Positions 1-9,686 of a stretch of DNA of 64,000 nucleotides are shown here, in pieces; within the stretch, counting starts at the first letter, position 1; each line of letters begins with the position of its first letter. Origin of the DNA: Prorocentrum cordatum (Eukaryota; Sar; Dinophyceae; Prorocentrales; Prorocentraceae); assembly GCA_963575745.1 (NCBI GenBank), contig CAUYUJ010003381.1, forward strand, positions 291,227 through 355,226. Reading direction: 5' to 3'. The notes beneath the pieces are model-generated. The model had not been told where the DNA came from. It saw only the letters and a program-made list of their open reading frames with translations, and did not search any database. The position numbers were made by a program, and so were the translations under genes.

Positions 1-269
1 GTTCCGGAAGACTCTCAGAGCGTGAACGCTCAGAAAAGCGGCCGCGGCATACGACACATCCTCCAAAGCCGCCGATCCTCAGAGATTGCCGATTCATATC
101 GGTCCGATGCTGTCTCGATTCTGGAGTCGTGCGGAGACGAGTTCATAGCGCCTTCCTACTTCAAGAGTCGAGTGGTTTTCCCTCTTCCTTCCTCTTCAGG
201 AGGCGTGCGGAAACCCAATCTATTTCCAACGCCTTCCTACTTCCTGTTTCTACCTACTTCTTCCGACCG
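1..269. other. Unassigned non-repetitive sequence
   Basis: No coding signature, inverted repeat or match to another part of the window was seen. The phrase CGCCTTCCTACTTC recurs at about 149 and 229 but nothing larger is shared. Confidence 0.4.
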
Positions 270-600
270 ATGGGTAAGGTTGACCGCCGCGCCCGTGGCC
301 CAGCATCGGCCCGTATGGAATGATCTGGCGGTCGAGGAGCGGCCGCTCGTTCGAGGCTGAGCGATCCCCACCACTGAGCCGAGCATCCAGAAGAAGGACG
401 CGTGGGCAGAAGAGCGCGCGATGGGCAACTCTTCGGGAAAAGACGACAGGCGAGACGGAACAACGGAGCGCGTCACGACTGCAAAGCAGGAAGATGGGGC
501 GCCCGACTGTAAAGCACGACTGAACGATCCCCGCGGTGTCAGAGACCGACGCCGAAGGCGGCACGACACGATCCTGCCGCATCGCCGTTTCCAGGTCGAG
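270..600. mobile_element. Element K, interrupted copy
   Basis: Two blocks, about 270-360 and 515-600, match successive parts of the K copies at 11.4 and 13.9 kb. Shared phrases are TGGCGGTCGAG, then ATCCCCGCGGTGTCAGAGACC and a terminal CACGACACGATCCTGCC. The intervening 360-510 is not found in other K copies and may be an insertion. The GCGGTGTC at 533-540 is intact here and serves as an empty site for element J (see 23 kb). Confidence 0.55.
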
Positions 601-614
601 GTTCCCCCCCCGGA

Positions 615-850
615 GCTGGAGGAGGAGGAGGAGGAGGAGGAGGAGGAGGAGGAGGAGGGGAGGGGGAGGGGGGAGGGAGGGGGAGGGGGAGGGGGAGGGG
701 GAGGAGGGAGGGAGGGGGAGGGGGAGAGGGGAGGAGGGGGAGGAGGAGGAGGAGGAGGAGGAGGAGGAGGAGGAGGAGGAGGAGGAGGAGGAGGAGGAGG
801 AGGAGGAGGAGGAGGAGGAGGAGGAGGAGGAGGAGGAGGAGGAGGGGGAG
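615..850 (+). repeat. GGA trinucleotide tract
   Basis: Pure (GGA)n blocks at both ends flank a G-richer purine centre (about 657-737). The whole stretch is all-purine on the plus strand. Open frames across it encode only homopolymeric Gly, Glu, Arg, or on the other strand Pro, Ser, Leu, and are not genes. Confidence 0.95.
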
Positions 851-1012
851 CTGCTCCCCCATGACCTTTGCCCCTCACGGAGAGCCGACCGGCCGGCCGC
901 CCTCGGGGCCCAGGCGGACTGGAAGCCACGGCGGGTCGCCGTGCACTCAAGGCCTCCGACGAGGTGTGGTTTTTTTTCGCTCCGGGCCTTTCTTCTCGGC
1001 GTGGGCCTGGGG

Positions 1013-1182
1013 ATCAGTCGGGCGTGTCTCTCTACAGGAGGAAGGTTCAAGAATGGTCAACAAATAGCCTGGGGACGATGTTTCTAGTGTTTTTGTGTTT
1101 ATGTTGGTTTGATCATGTGTGTGCTGCTATTTATCATTGTTCAATCTCAACATCCGCCTGGAGGGAGACACGCCTGACCTAA
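1013..1182. mobile_element. TTAAG element, copy 1
   Basis: The ends AGTCGGGCGTGTCTCTCTAC and GGGAGACACGCCTGACCTAA are inverted copies of each other and match five other sites in the window. The interior is AT-rich and non-coding. A CGTGGGCCTRGGG-like direct repeat (1000-1012 and 1186-1198) flanks it, but this is longer than, and offset from, the 8-bp duplications at better copies. Confidence 0.75.
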
Positions 1183-1348
1183 GACGTGGGCCTAGGGTGG
1201 CCGCTACTGGGCCCCAGGACTATAAAGAAAATGAGCCCGGGGCGAAACATTTGCATAAGGGAAGGTGCCGGGAGCTCTGGAGGCGCGCATTGACAAATCC
1301 CATCGTCGGACGCCTGGGACTGATCCTGAGTTCTCCAGGGCCCTCAAA

Positions 1349-1540
1349 TGGGGTCAGAGTAGGGAGTCGAAGGATGGCGCCGCATCGCCGGTGCGTTGGC
1401 GATTCGGCGACGCGGCTCGATTTGGAGCCAGACTTTCTCTGCGCCGACGTCTCCGATGTATCGCTGACGTCGCCGGTGCCTCAGCGATGCGGCGCGATCC
1501 TCCGACCCCATCTACTCCTGTCCCATTTGGGAGGCCCTGT
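1349..1540. mobile_element. Element L foldback, copy 1
   Basis: A palindromic element. The left part AGTCGAAGGATGGCGCCGC pairs with the right part GCGGCGCGATCCTCCGACC, and the outermost CTCAAATGGGGTC pairs with GTCCCATTTGGGAGG. Related copies lie at 46.1, 59.6 and 60.3-61.2 kb. Non-coding. Confidence 0.75.
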
Positions 1541-1675
1541 AAGTTCGTTCTTCGCCCTCGTCGGGCTCCCTGGGCCCTCTCAGGGCCCGGAGACTGTCAG
1601 GAAACGACCCAGGACTAAACCCTGGTCCCCGGGGGGTCCCCTCCGGGCCCGTGTGCGTTTGTGGGCTGCATGCCG

Positions 1676-2010
1676 CGGAGAGGGGGGGGGGGAGGGGGGG
1701 GAGGGGGAGGACGGGAGGGGAAGGGAGGGGAGGGGGAGGGGGAGGGGGTCTCTTCGGAGCGCTCCCGTGGGTCTTTGGGGACGCTGGGGGGCAGTTTTAG
1801 AGCTTTCATGGAGCCTCTTGGGGGCCTCTCGGGGCTCTTGGGGCCTCCTGGGGTTACCTTGGTGCCTCTTTGGGCTTCCTCGGGGTCGGGGGCTCGAACC
1901 GTGCATTCGGGCCCCCCCCGGCTGGGCACCCTCTTGGAGTCGTCCTGGGGGCCTCTTCGGTCACCTTGGAGGCCTCTTCGGCCGTCTTTAGGCCTCTGTG
2001 GGCCTTCGAC
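1676..2010 (+). repeat. G-rich tract and short 10-11 bp phrase array
   Basis: 1676-1752 is nearly all G/A. From about 1760 the sequence repeats degenerate phrases such as GCCTCTTGGGG and CTCCTGGGG at 10-11 bp spacing, as in the larger arrays at 14.5 and 31.3 kb. Confidence 0.7.
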
Positions 2011-2599
2011 CTCTGGGGGGATGGTATTCGATTCGGGACCCCCCCTCAAAATCCCCCATGAACAACCCTCCCGCCTTGGCTAGGAAAGGATCAAGAACCG
2101 CCCCTCAACAACCCCCCTCAACACCCCCCGGGACCCCCCCCCCTGGCGGGGAAAGGATCAAAGGGCATGGGTTTCAATTCGACTCAACTCAACTACGACC
2201 TGCTGAATTTTCTCTTGCGCTGGCGCGTTTGAGGAGGAGGACCCAGGAAAGGGGAGGAGGAGCGGCGCCGGGCCCAGGGAGAGGGGGTGGGGAGCGTCGA
2301 CGTCGACGAAGACGACGACGACGAGTCAAACGGTACAGCATCTTCCACTTGCCGACAGGGTTCGCGGATAGTTATTCTTTGCAGTGTTCTGTAGTATTAT
2401 GTAAATCACGTATCAGGGTCTTCTGCCGCCAAATATGTAACTGAAATTGGTGCCGTGACCTCCGCTGGAACAGCTCCATCACTCGCAGCGCGCCCTGTTG
2501 CATAGATCGCGCCGCCCCCAGGTGTTGGCGTACGGTGTGCTTCCTGGCGCTTTCCTCGCGTATGGAGCTTATGCCCGATGCCTTGCGGCAGGTGTGTGC
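2011..2599. other. Unassigned sequence
   Basis: C-rich runs (2100-2150), a short GACGTC-rich patch at 2298-2325 and otherwise unique-looking sequence. No copy elsewhere in the window, no coding signature. Confidence 0.4.
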
Positions 2600-3430
2600 C
2601 CATGGAGGGAGGAAGGGGGGAGCGAGGCAGAGGGGAGGAGAGAATAGGTTGATGAGAAGAATAGGTGGGAGGGGGAGGACGAGGAGTAGGAGGGATGAGA
2701 TGGGGGAGGGGATGAATGCAGGGGGGGTGAGAGTGAGTGAGGGGATGTGCGAGTGAGGCGCGGGAGGCGGAGGAGGAGGCGGAGGAGGAGGAGGAGGAGA
2801 GGCAGAATTGAGGAAGGCGGCGTGCTGAGAAGGAGCAGCAGCAGGAGAACATCTCCCGTCTCCATTCGCCCGTTTGCCAGCCCGTCGCGCCTTTACCCCG
2901 CCTCTCGGCTCGCTCGTTGACCCGTCTGGTGCGCCGCCGCGGACGCCCCCATCCAGTGCGTACGTCCCCCCCCCCCCCCCCCCAATGTCAACTCCAGCCC
3001 CTCCTCCTCCTCCTCCTTCTCCTCCTCCTCCTCCTCCTCCTCCAACTACATGCCCTCCTCATCGTCCCATTCCGCCCCCTCCTCCAACTCCTTCTCAGCA
3101 TCCTCGTCCTCTTTCTCCAGCTCATCCAAGTCCTCCTCCTCCTGTTCCGCCTCTACTCTCCGGCTCCAACCTACATCCCCCTCCCGTTCGTGTCGCCCAG
3201 CTCTGCCCTCTGCCCTCTGCCCTCTCCCTCCTCCGCGCCCCGATTAACCAGACGGAGGAGGAGCAGCAAGATGTAAAGGGCGGAGGGACCAGGGAGCAGA
3301 TGAGGTGGGATAGGAGGAGGAGGAGGAGGAGGAGGAGGAGGAGGAGGAGGAGGAGGAGGAGGAGGAGGAGGAGGAGGAGGAGGAGGGAGGAGGAGGAGGA
3401 GGAGGTGTAGGGAGGAGGAGGAGGACAACG
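2600..3430. repeat. Alternating purine and pyrimidine tracts (GGA/TCC)
   Basis: A GGA-rich purine tract at 2600-2860 is followed by a TCC-rich pyrimidine tract at about 2965-3175 and a pure GGA array at about 3312-3430. Together they form a purine/pyrimidine mirror arrangement. The last array abuts the left end of the retroelement. Confidence 0.9.
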
Positions 3431-3438
3431 AGAGCAAC

Positions 3439-3527
3439 GGGGGTGCATGCGCATAGATGACTTAGCGGGGTTTGGGGTGTCGGTCTCATCGATCCTCATT
3501 GACGTTGCTCCGAAGTCATCCTGGCTC
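3439..3527 (+). repeat. Split direct repeat A1 (left terminus)
   Basis: Begins GGGGGTGCATGCGC and ends CATCCTGGCTC, matching A2 at 6461-6549 with the same spacing throughout. It starts immediately after the GGA array, which marks the element boundary. Confidence 0.8.
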
Positions 3528-3965
3528 GAGGGTTTCTGGCACCGAATGCAGTCGGTGATCGGGGTCCTTGCCACACTGACCTTCATCTTGCGGGGCGCCA
3601 CCGACCGCGATTGGTACCGCGGCGCGTCGGTGACCGCAGAAGGGCTTGCGGAGTGGGTGCCGCCTCCCGCGCCAGCGACGGTCGAGGTCAGTTGTGGCGG
3701 CGTGAGCCTGACCGCCGAGGCGGTGGAGGACATCGTTCGGCGTGTTCGCGCGGACTCCTGCGTCGGCGAACTGACTTGCAGCACGGCCGATCACGACTTG
3801 CACGTGGTGTTGCTGACGACTGGCGCCATCTGCGCGGGTGAGGCCTGTATTCTTGTGATCTATTGCGGGTTGCAGTGGGTGTGCGTTCGTCGTCATGGCG
3901 TTGGTACCCGCCCGTCGGGAATGCCTAGGGGACACAGGAAAAAGGTGGCGACGTCGGAGCTTTGA
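3447..3965 (+). other. Open frame from A1 into RNase H, function unknown
   Basis: A 172-codon open frame that is free of simple repeats. I do not recognise a reverse transcriptase motif in it; no YxDD is visible. Its last residues (HRKKVATSEL) could align to the conserved stretch just before the RNase H remnant in the next frame, which would make it part of the degraded polyprotein with a frameshift near 3960. It could equally be an accidental open frame. Confidence 0.3.
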
Positions 3966-4084
3966 ATATTCTGCTCGCCTTGTGCAGGATGGCGGCGTGT
4001 TTTCTCAGTCGTAACCCACATCTTTCTGTACGATGGATCCTCTCGGAGAGGAATCCTGCCGATGCTCCCTCGCGCTTGTTCGAT
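3929..4084 (+). pseudogene. RNase H C-terminal fragment of YR retroelement
   Basis: The reading frame gives LSVRWILSERNPADAPSR, followed by LFD. This closely matches the conserved VRWxPSExNxADxxSR segment that ends the RNase H domain of DIRS/Ngaro-like and other YR retroelements. The preceding ALNILLALCRMAACFL fits the last helix. An in-frame stop at 3926-3928 and a probable frameshift near 3960 separate it from any upstream domain. RNase H would degrade RNA in the RNA:DNA hybrid during reverse transcription; this copy cannot do so. Confidence 0.8.
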
Positions 4085-4346
4085 TTGCAGTCGAACCCGG
4101 AAGCACCTAAAGAGGACGATGTTGGCCGCCCCCTCCCCCGCGATAGCACCTCCTGTGACGTTGTCCAGGCCTTTGGGAAAGCGGCGGGACCTTGTGGTCC
4201 GAAAAGGTCGCACGGCGACCCTCGTCAAGTGTTTGAATTCTTGTCCGATCTTCCCAACTCTTTCTGTGAGAGGTTCTGGTCGGATTCAGGAGCTGAGTTT
4301 AGCCTCGCGAACCCCAGTGATTGTCTAGGGCAGTGTCTCGGCGCGC

Positions 4347-5782
4347 TTGGCTCTGATCTCACCCTGGATACCCGCGACAAAAGCAAGGCCCTGGGACTCT
4401 GTGGGGCCCGTTCGGATTCCGTACGCATTTTGGCCCCAACCAGATTCCATGCAACCGAACCCTTCTACATTGAACGCCAGAGTTCGGATTTTAGCCTCGT
4501 CGCGGCTCGGGGATCAACCAGCTGCGGCCCCGCGCAGAAAGCGCCGACTGGAGACTCCAGAGGCGTCACCAGCATCACTACAGCGCACTTCCCGAATCCT
4601 GAAGGCCGAAGGCGAGCTCGGAATCGCCTCGCTAGCCCGCAGCGCTTGCAAGCCAGGCCTCTCGAACGACGAGGTGAGGCCGATCCTACAGCAGCTGGGG
4701 GAGCGGATCAGTACGGATCCACGGTTACAGAACGCTTCGAGCTCGAACAACGAGGAGGAGAAGACCACCCCTGCTTCGAGGCATCGGACGCTCCCGCGTG
4801 CCGAACGAGGCGCCTTGGAGAAGCTGTTGGCGGCCGAGCCGCTGCCCGAGCTGGATCATCTTACAGTGGGCGGGCACGCTGCAGTCAGGCTCTGGACCGA
4901 GGCCCAGTACGCCCAGGAGGTGCACCAGCTCAGCCAGCACAGCGGCGCGAGGCGGGCAACCGACGTCCCGATCGAGGAGCTGGACAGCAGACTGGTGCAG
5001 TACATCGACCACCAGGCCAGATGGAGAGTGACCGCTGCTCGTGCTCGGCCGACGGCGGGGATGCAGGGCCCTCGCACACTGCAGCGCAGCTGGAGGGCTT
5101 CGAAGGGATGGCAGAACCTGGGCCCATCCACTTCCCGTCTCTCCGAGGCGTGGCCGATCTGGTGCGCCATCGTAAACGGGCTGCGCAGTGTGCGAAGGTT
5201 CGACATGGCGCTTGTCATCTGCCTTATGCGGAGCACATTTGCACGCCCGATCTAGTTGACGGCGCTGAAGCCAGAGTTCCTTTTCCCTCCGAGTCGCGCG
5301 GCCGCCCGCTGGACGCTGCAGCTGAATCCAGAGATCGAGGGCGCGCCGTCCAAGGCGAGGGGGCACGACGTCACAATCGAGCTCGATCACGACTGGTGGG
5401 TTAGCCTGACCCCCATGCTGCGCGCTTTTCGATCTCGCCCGCCTGGCGAGCGGGTCTGGACTTTGAGTTGCCCACAGCCGGCGGCTGCTGTGAAGAGAGC
5501 CGCTCGCGACCTGGGGCCCAACCTGGTGGCGTATCAGGCCAGGCGCAGCGGGGCCAGCGGACATGGCCACGCGATGCCGAACGCTCGCGGAAACAAAAAC
5601 AGCGGGGCGGCTGGAAGTCGGACCGTTCGGTGGTGAGGTACGAGAAGGGCGTTCGGCTCAGCTCAACCGGGATGGCCCATCCGATGTGGTTGCGCCAACG
5701 CGCCGAGCTGCGCGAGGAGAAATTCGTGGAGATTGTGGTGCACCGCCGAGCGTTGCCAAAGCCCGCTTTGCATTACCGATAG
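4347..5782 (+). pseudogene. Tyrosine recombinase of YR retroelement (one in-frame stop, one frameshift)
   Basis: One frame runs from 4347 to 5636 with a single TAG at 5253-5255; the C-terminus continues in another frame to 5782. The first ~150 residues are a low-similarity linker. The recombinase follows: an N-terminal helical region with ELDSRLVQYIDHQ (4977-5015); RTLQRSWRASKGWQNL (5073-5120); then MALVICLMRSTFARP (5205-5249), whose Arg codon (5244-5246) fits the first catalytic arginine. The second box reads RRSGAS at 5541-5558, where families usually have RHxGAS, so a His is replaced. The last box RGGWKSDRSVVRYEKG (5603-5650) supplies the nucleophile Tyr (5639-5641). In such elements this enzyme integrates circular cDNA by site-specific recombination, usually without target duplication. 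Confidence 0.82.
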
Positions 5783-6363
5783 GCGAGAGGCGGCGGTTCG
5801 TTCGGTTTGCAGCGCCTTCTTATGTGTGTGCCTCGTGGTCGCTAGTCAAACATGTGAAAGGATACTGATGTCCCGAGCGTCTTCTCCTTTCGACTGCGTG
5901 CAGACATAAGAAAGGGTAGCAGTGGCGCCGTTTTCGTATCCGTGAATGACCCACCACTGTCCAGAGGGCTGATAAGGCCTGTGTCAGGGGCAGCGCGAAT
6001 CGAGCCCCAGTTGGAAATTAGTCGTTTCCAGTCAGTGAGTGAACATATTGCTGCCCGGCTTCCCGCTCACCCCTTCCCCGCTCTCCAGTCCCACGTGTGT
6101 AGATATCATGGAGTCACCGAGCTCTCTGTTGCGACTTTTGTTGGTAACGTTTCGCCTTCCGGTTTCAACCGCCCGGGCCTGCGGCGCCCAGGGGTTAGAG
6201 CCCGAGACGGCCACAAGAAACACGTCTCCCGCCCGCGCCCATCGGAGATGATTCCTTCGTGTCCCCATCGTGCCGCTGTTTTCATTGTTTTAAGCGCCCT
6301 TACGGTGTGAGAACAGCTTCTGTTTGGGGAACCTGACTTGGGCGTGGTTTCCGAGAGGCTGGC
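5783..6363 (+). other. Retroelement 3' non-coding region
   Basis: No open frame of interest and no match elsewhere in the window. It lies between the recombinase stop and repeat B1, as expected for the 3' part of the internal region. Confidence 0.55.
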
Positions 6364-6455
6364 CGTGCCACCCGCTCTTCTTGCTTCGGAGCCGAGTCGC
6401 TTCGACCAGCGAGCTTAGTAGAGAGAACAGTTCCCCGCAGAAAAGCCAAGGGTAA
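6364..6455 (+). repeat. Split direct repeat B1
   Basis: Ends GCAGAAAAGCCAAGGGTAA and is followed within 6 bp by A2. It matches B2 at 6634-6725 with 11 mismatches in 92 bp. A weaker gapped match extends left to about 6345. Confidence 0.8.
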
Positions 6456-6460
6456 GTCAT

Positions 6461-6549
6461 GGGGGTGCGTGCGCATGAATGACGTAGCGGGGTTTGCGCT
6501 GTGGGCCTCATCGATTCTAATTGACGTCGCTCCGAACTCATCCTGGCTC
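6461..6549 (+). repeat. Split direct repeat A2
   Basis: Gap-free 89-bp partner of A1. Its position directly after B1 would correspond to the circle junction in PAT-like elements. About 60-85 bp separate it from B2. Confidence 0.8.
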
Positions 6550-6633
6550 CCTGCCCTTTGAGCCGCTTGGCTCTCCCTCCCTTCTTCCGCTCCTCACGTT
6601 TGCCAGGGTTTGGTTTTCGAAAAAGAGGCGTGC

Positions 6634-6725
6634 CGTGTCACCCGCCTCTCTTGCCTCGGATCCGAGTTGCGTCGGCCAGCGAGCTTAGTAGATAGAACAG
6701 TTCCCTGCAGAAAAGCCAAGGGTAA
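6634..6725 (+). repeat. Split direct repeat B2 (right terminus)
   Basis: Ends with the same CCAAGGGTAA as B1, after which the sequence changes to a GAT array. This fixes the right end of the element. Confidence 0.8.
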
Positions 6726-6726
6726 T

Positions 6727-6985
6727 AGTGACTGGCGAGGATGATGATACTGAATGTGATGATGGGGAAGCTGATATGATGATGATGACGACCATGATGA
6801 TGATGATGGTGATGGTGGTGATGATCATAATGTCGATGCTGATGATGATGATGATGATGGTGGTGATGGTGATGAGGATGGTGATAGTGATGTTAATGGC
6901 GATGGCGATGGCAATGGCGATTGTGATGGTGATGGTGATGGTGATGGTGATGCTGCTGATGGTTACGCTTATGTTTACGATGTCC
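6727..6985 (+). repeat. Degenerate GAT array
   Basis: GAT/GGT triplets (GATGATGATGGTGATGG style) with scattered variants, directly following the retroelement. Encodes only Met/Asp/Ile-type runs. Confidence 0.9.
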
Positions 6986-7099
6986 AATATGTACCACGCG
7001 TGACCCCCTGGTAACGAAGCCGAACAACCTTTTTCACTGGCGGTGGTGAAAAACTCATGGCGAAGCGCTAGATTTTCGTGCCCGTTTTTTTCGACGAAG

Positions 7100-7440
7100 T
7101 CAGTCGTTGGCGATGAGAAGACGAAGAAGCGATATGAGAAGACGGGGAAGGATCATAAAGGAGGGGGACGAGGAGGAGAAGGATAAGGAGAAAGACGAGG
7201 GGGAGGAGGCGACAATGATGATTCGGACAACGAGAATGAGACCGAAAAGGGCAAGGAGGAATTGGAGGAGAAGGATACTGAGTATGACGGGCAGGAGACG
7301 AAGGGTGGCGGAGGAGCAGCAATCTATCAAGGGCGACAGCGAGAAAACGAGAGACAGAGAGATAACGACAAAGAGAGAGAGAGAGGGTGCGATAAAGAGA
7401 GATATAAAGAGAGAGGGAGAGGGAGAGCTTCATGAAGGTC
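7100..7440 (+). repeat. Degenerate polypurine tract
   Basis: Mostly A and G with occasional C/T, ending in GAGA-rich sequence at 7370-7425. No coding signature. Confidence 0.75.
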
Positions 7441-7662
7441 GCAGTGGGGCTCTTTTTCCTTAGGGGGTTCTCGAGGTTCTCCTGGGTGGCCCGTGCCATC
7501 GGGCGTGCCGGGCGCTCTTCCCTCCCCGCGTGACGCGTGCACCCCGGACTTCTCCCCGACGCTCCTGCGGGCGGGCTGGGGGGGCGCGCATCTGGTGCGC
7601 GAAGCCCTCCGAGGGGCCTCTCGGGCGTTTCCAAAGAGTTGTTTGGGAGGCACCTTCCCAGA

Positions 7663-8653
7663 CATGATCGCGTCGGAGAAAAAAATCTGTACGGGAGGTT
7701 TTGGGCCACTTTCGGCATCGGGAGGCCCTCGCTGGGCCCCGGGACCGTCAAACACAGACTCAGAATGAAAAATCGGTCCCTGGGGAAGGGACGGGACTTC
7801 GTCGCATGTTTGGGTTAGAAGCGCCCTGTGCCGTCCTGGGGGCCGCTGGGTGGGCAGTGTTCGGGGTCTCCTGGGTGTTTTTCGGGCCGTCTCGGGGGCG
7901 CACTGGAGGCATGACTGTGCCGCGCGGGGCTGTCACGGGGTCCTGTTGAGGACAGTGCTGGCGACCAGCAGGTAATAGTCCTGCGGTCGAGGGACATATC
8001 GGAGGTCCAACTGGGCAACAAGCATTGCGTTTACCAGTGGATCTCGCCACCAAGTGGGGCAAGTGGGACCTCCAAGATTGGCTCCATCCAGGTGGGCGCG
8101 CAGCTACCGATCATCAGACAGCCCAGTGCATCGACGCTCCGCAACGAGCTCAGGCTCGGCGTCTCATGGCATGCGCCGCCACAGTCAAGACGCCGAAAGA
8201 AGGACCGATTTGGGCTCAGGAGGGGCTCGGGATTCTGGGCTGCTCCTTTACGTCGTGGAACCTGTTTGCGGCCCAAGCACGGCGGGGCCAGCCCAGACAT
8301 CCGACGTCTTTTTTTTTCAACACGGGGCCCCTGGAAGTTCCGTCCCTTCCCCCGGGACAGAGTTTCAATTCTGAGTTGTCTTCGAACAGTCCCGACGCCC
8401 GCCGAGGGCCCCCCGAGGCCTTGGGCGCCGCGTAATGGGGGGGTCATACATGGGGGGGTGGCGAGGGTGGTTCGAAAAGGTACCCAAACGGTGCCTAAAC
8501 GAGCCCCCTGGTGCTCTGGAGGGGCCCGAAAGGGGCACGAAAGGGGACCGTTTCTGACCCCCCGTTTATGACCCCCCCCATCAAGTCCCGCCCGAAGGCC
8601 GAACTTTGCCAAAAGCCTCCCGTCCAGACTTTTTCGTTGCGACGCGATCATGC
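7663..8653. mobile_element. Large foldback, about 1 kb
   Basis: The left arm 7663-7800 (CATGATCGCGTCGGAG; GGGACCGTC; CTCAGAATG; GGGGAAGGGACGGGACTTC) is the inverted match of blocks within 8332-8653 (GAAGTTCCGTCCCTTCCCCC, CAATTCTGAG, CGACGCGATCATG). The right arm contains about 150 bp (8425-8580) absent from the left arm. No transposase is visible, so it is best described as a non-autonomous foldback. Confidence 0.6.
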
Positions 8654-8747
8654 CTGAGCTCACGTCGTGGAGCCTGTGTGTGGCCCAGGCCCGGCCTGGC
8701 CAGGGGAGCCCCGTTGGTCCTTCCTGTGCGTTTTCCTGAAGGGAAAC

Positions 8748-8900
8748 TGGGACACACAAATAAATACACACAAATAAAAAATATTCCCCATATTTTCATA
8801 TATTTTCTGGGTTTTTGTCTTCCCCTCCACTTCCCATATTTTCCCATATTTTCTGGGAAATCGACGATTAGTTGTGTCTGTGTGTTTTTGTTCCCTCCTG
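8748..8900 (-). mobile_element. Family F2, copy 1
   Basis: Reverse-orientation copy of the repeat found nine more times on the plus strand. Diagnostic internal phrases are AATTAATCGTCGATT and repeated AAAATATGGG, with CACACA/TGTGTG ends. AT-rich against GC-rich flanks. Non-coding. Confidence 0.85.
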
Positions 8901-8954
8901 ATTTCCTTCTGGCGGCGCGCTGCCCGCACAGCGGGGGGGCCCGTGCCAGCAGCA

Positions 8955-9303
8955 CTTATGCTCGCCTCCGGGGGTGCCCTGGGCTCCTTGGGCTTCGGTG
9001 GCCTCTGCGACGGAACGCGTGACGCTCCCCCGCCCAAATCGGGGGGCGGAAAAGAGGGGGGTGATGACTAGGGGGGGGTGGATATCATGGCGGCGGTCAT
9101 GATATTTCCCCAGATTTCATGGCGCCTCTTCTTATTTCATTACGTCCATGGCCCCCCCGCTGGGCCGCGCACGTGCCGTCGGTCATGATTTGCGCCCCCC
9201 CCTCTTGGACACCCCCCTCTTTTCCGCTCCTGACTAAAGATCCAGGGACGTCCTGGGGTCTCAGGGTCGGGTCTCTCGTGGAAGGCCTCTCGTTGGTCGG
9301 GCC
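8955..9303 (+). mobile_element. Element X interrupted by element M
   Basis: 8955-9043 matches the left half of the X copies at 11.9 and 59.1 kb (GGGTGCCCTGGG ... CGTGACGCTCCC). 9228-9303 matches the right half (GGACGTCCTGGGGTCTCAGG, CTCGTGGAAGG). Element M lies between. Confidence 0.7.
9046..9227. mobile_element. Element M, copy 1 (nested in X)
   Basis: Perfect 18-bp terminal inverted repeats GCGGAAAAGAGGGGGGTG at 9046-9063 and 9210-9227. The internal phrase GTGATGACTAGG and CATGATTTGCGCC recur near 25.4 and 27.4 kb. Target duplication not clear. Confidence 0.75.
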
Positions 9304-9505
9304 CCCTTCTGCTGCGCGCGCGCCTTCCGGCAGCACGCTGCCTGCACGTCGCCCGACGACGGGGGGCGAGGAGACCACCGCGCTGCGCGCTCCGCGGCCG
9401 GGACCCATCGAGAGGAGTGCCGGAAGAGCGCCCCTCTCTCGGGGGCGGCCGCGCGAGGGCGCGCAGATCACCGCGCGTCGCGCGTCGCGCCAGCGCGCAT
9501 CGCTC

Positions 9506-9686
9506 AGGAGGGGAAGAAGCGCACAGACACAAGGAATCGTCGACCCCCAGGGACGTAGGGGGGGAGAAAGGGGGGGGACGTGGGGCGGGGGCGGAGACGA
9601 GACTCGAGGGGAAGTCTGAGAGAACAAGGGGGGAGTCTTGGGATGGGTGCGTGAGTACTTCGTTGTGTGTGTCCCTGGGCCCCCTT
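9506..9686 (+). mobile_element. Family F2, copy 2 (diverged)
   Basis: Recognised by GCACAGACACAAGGAATCGTCGA at the left (aligned in parts) and TGTGTGTGTCCCTGGGCCCC at the right. The AAAATATGGG interior has become G-rich. Confidence 0.6.

Larger units (their letters stand above)
3439..6725 (+). mobile_element. Decayed tyrosine-recombinase retroelement with split direct repeats
   Basis: The element runs from repeat A1 (3439-3527) through an RNase H remnant and a tyrosine recombinase to a terminal B1-A2-B2 block (6364-6725). A1 and A2 align over 89 bp without gaps at 77/89 identity. B1 and B2 align over 92 bp with 11 mismatches. This A1...B1A2B2 layout is known from PAT/Ngaro-like YR retroelements. 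Reverse transcriptase and gag regions are missing or unrecognisable, since only about 400 bp separate A1 from RNase H, so this copy is internally deleted and dead. GGA repeat flanks it on the left and GAT repeat on the right. Confidence 0.8.

Noticed and set aside
3439-6725. A1 and A2 as ordinary long terminal repeats
   Set aside because: B repeats flank A2 on both sides and none follows A1, and the enzyme is a tyrosine recombinase rather than a DDE integrase.
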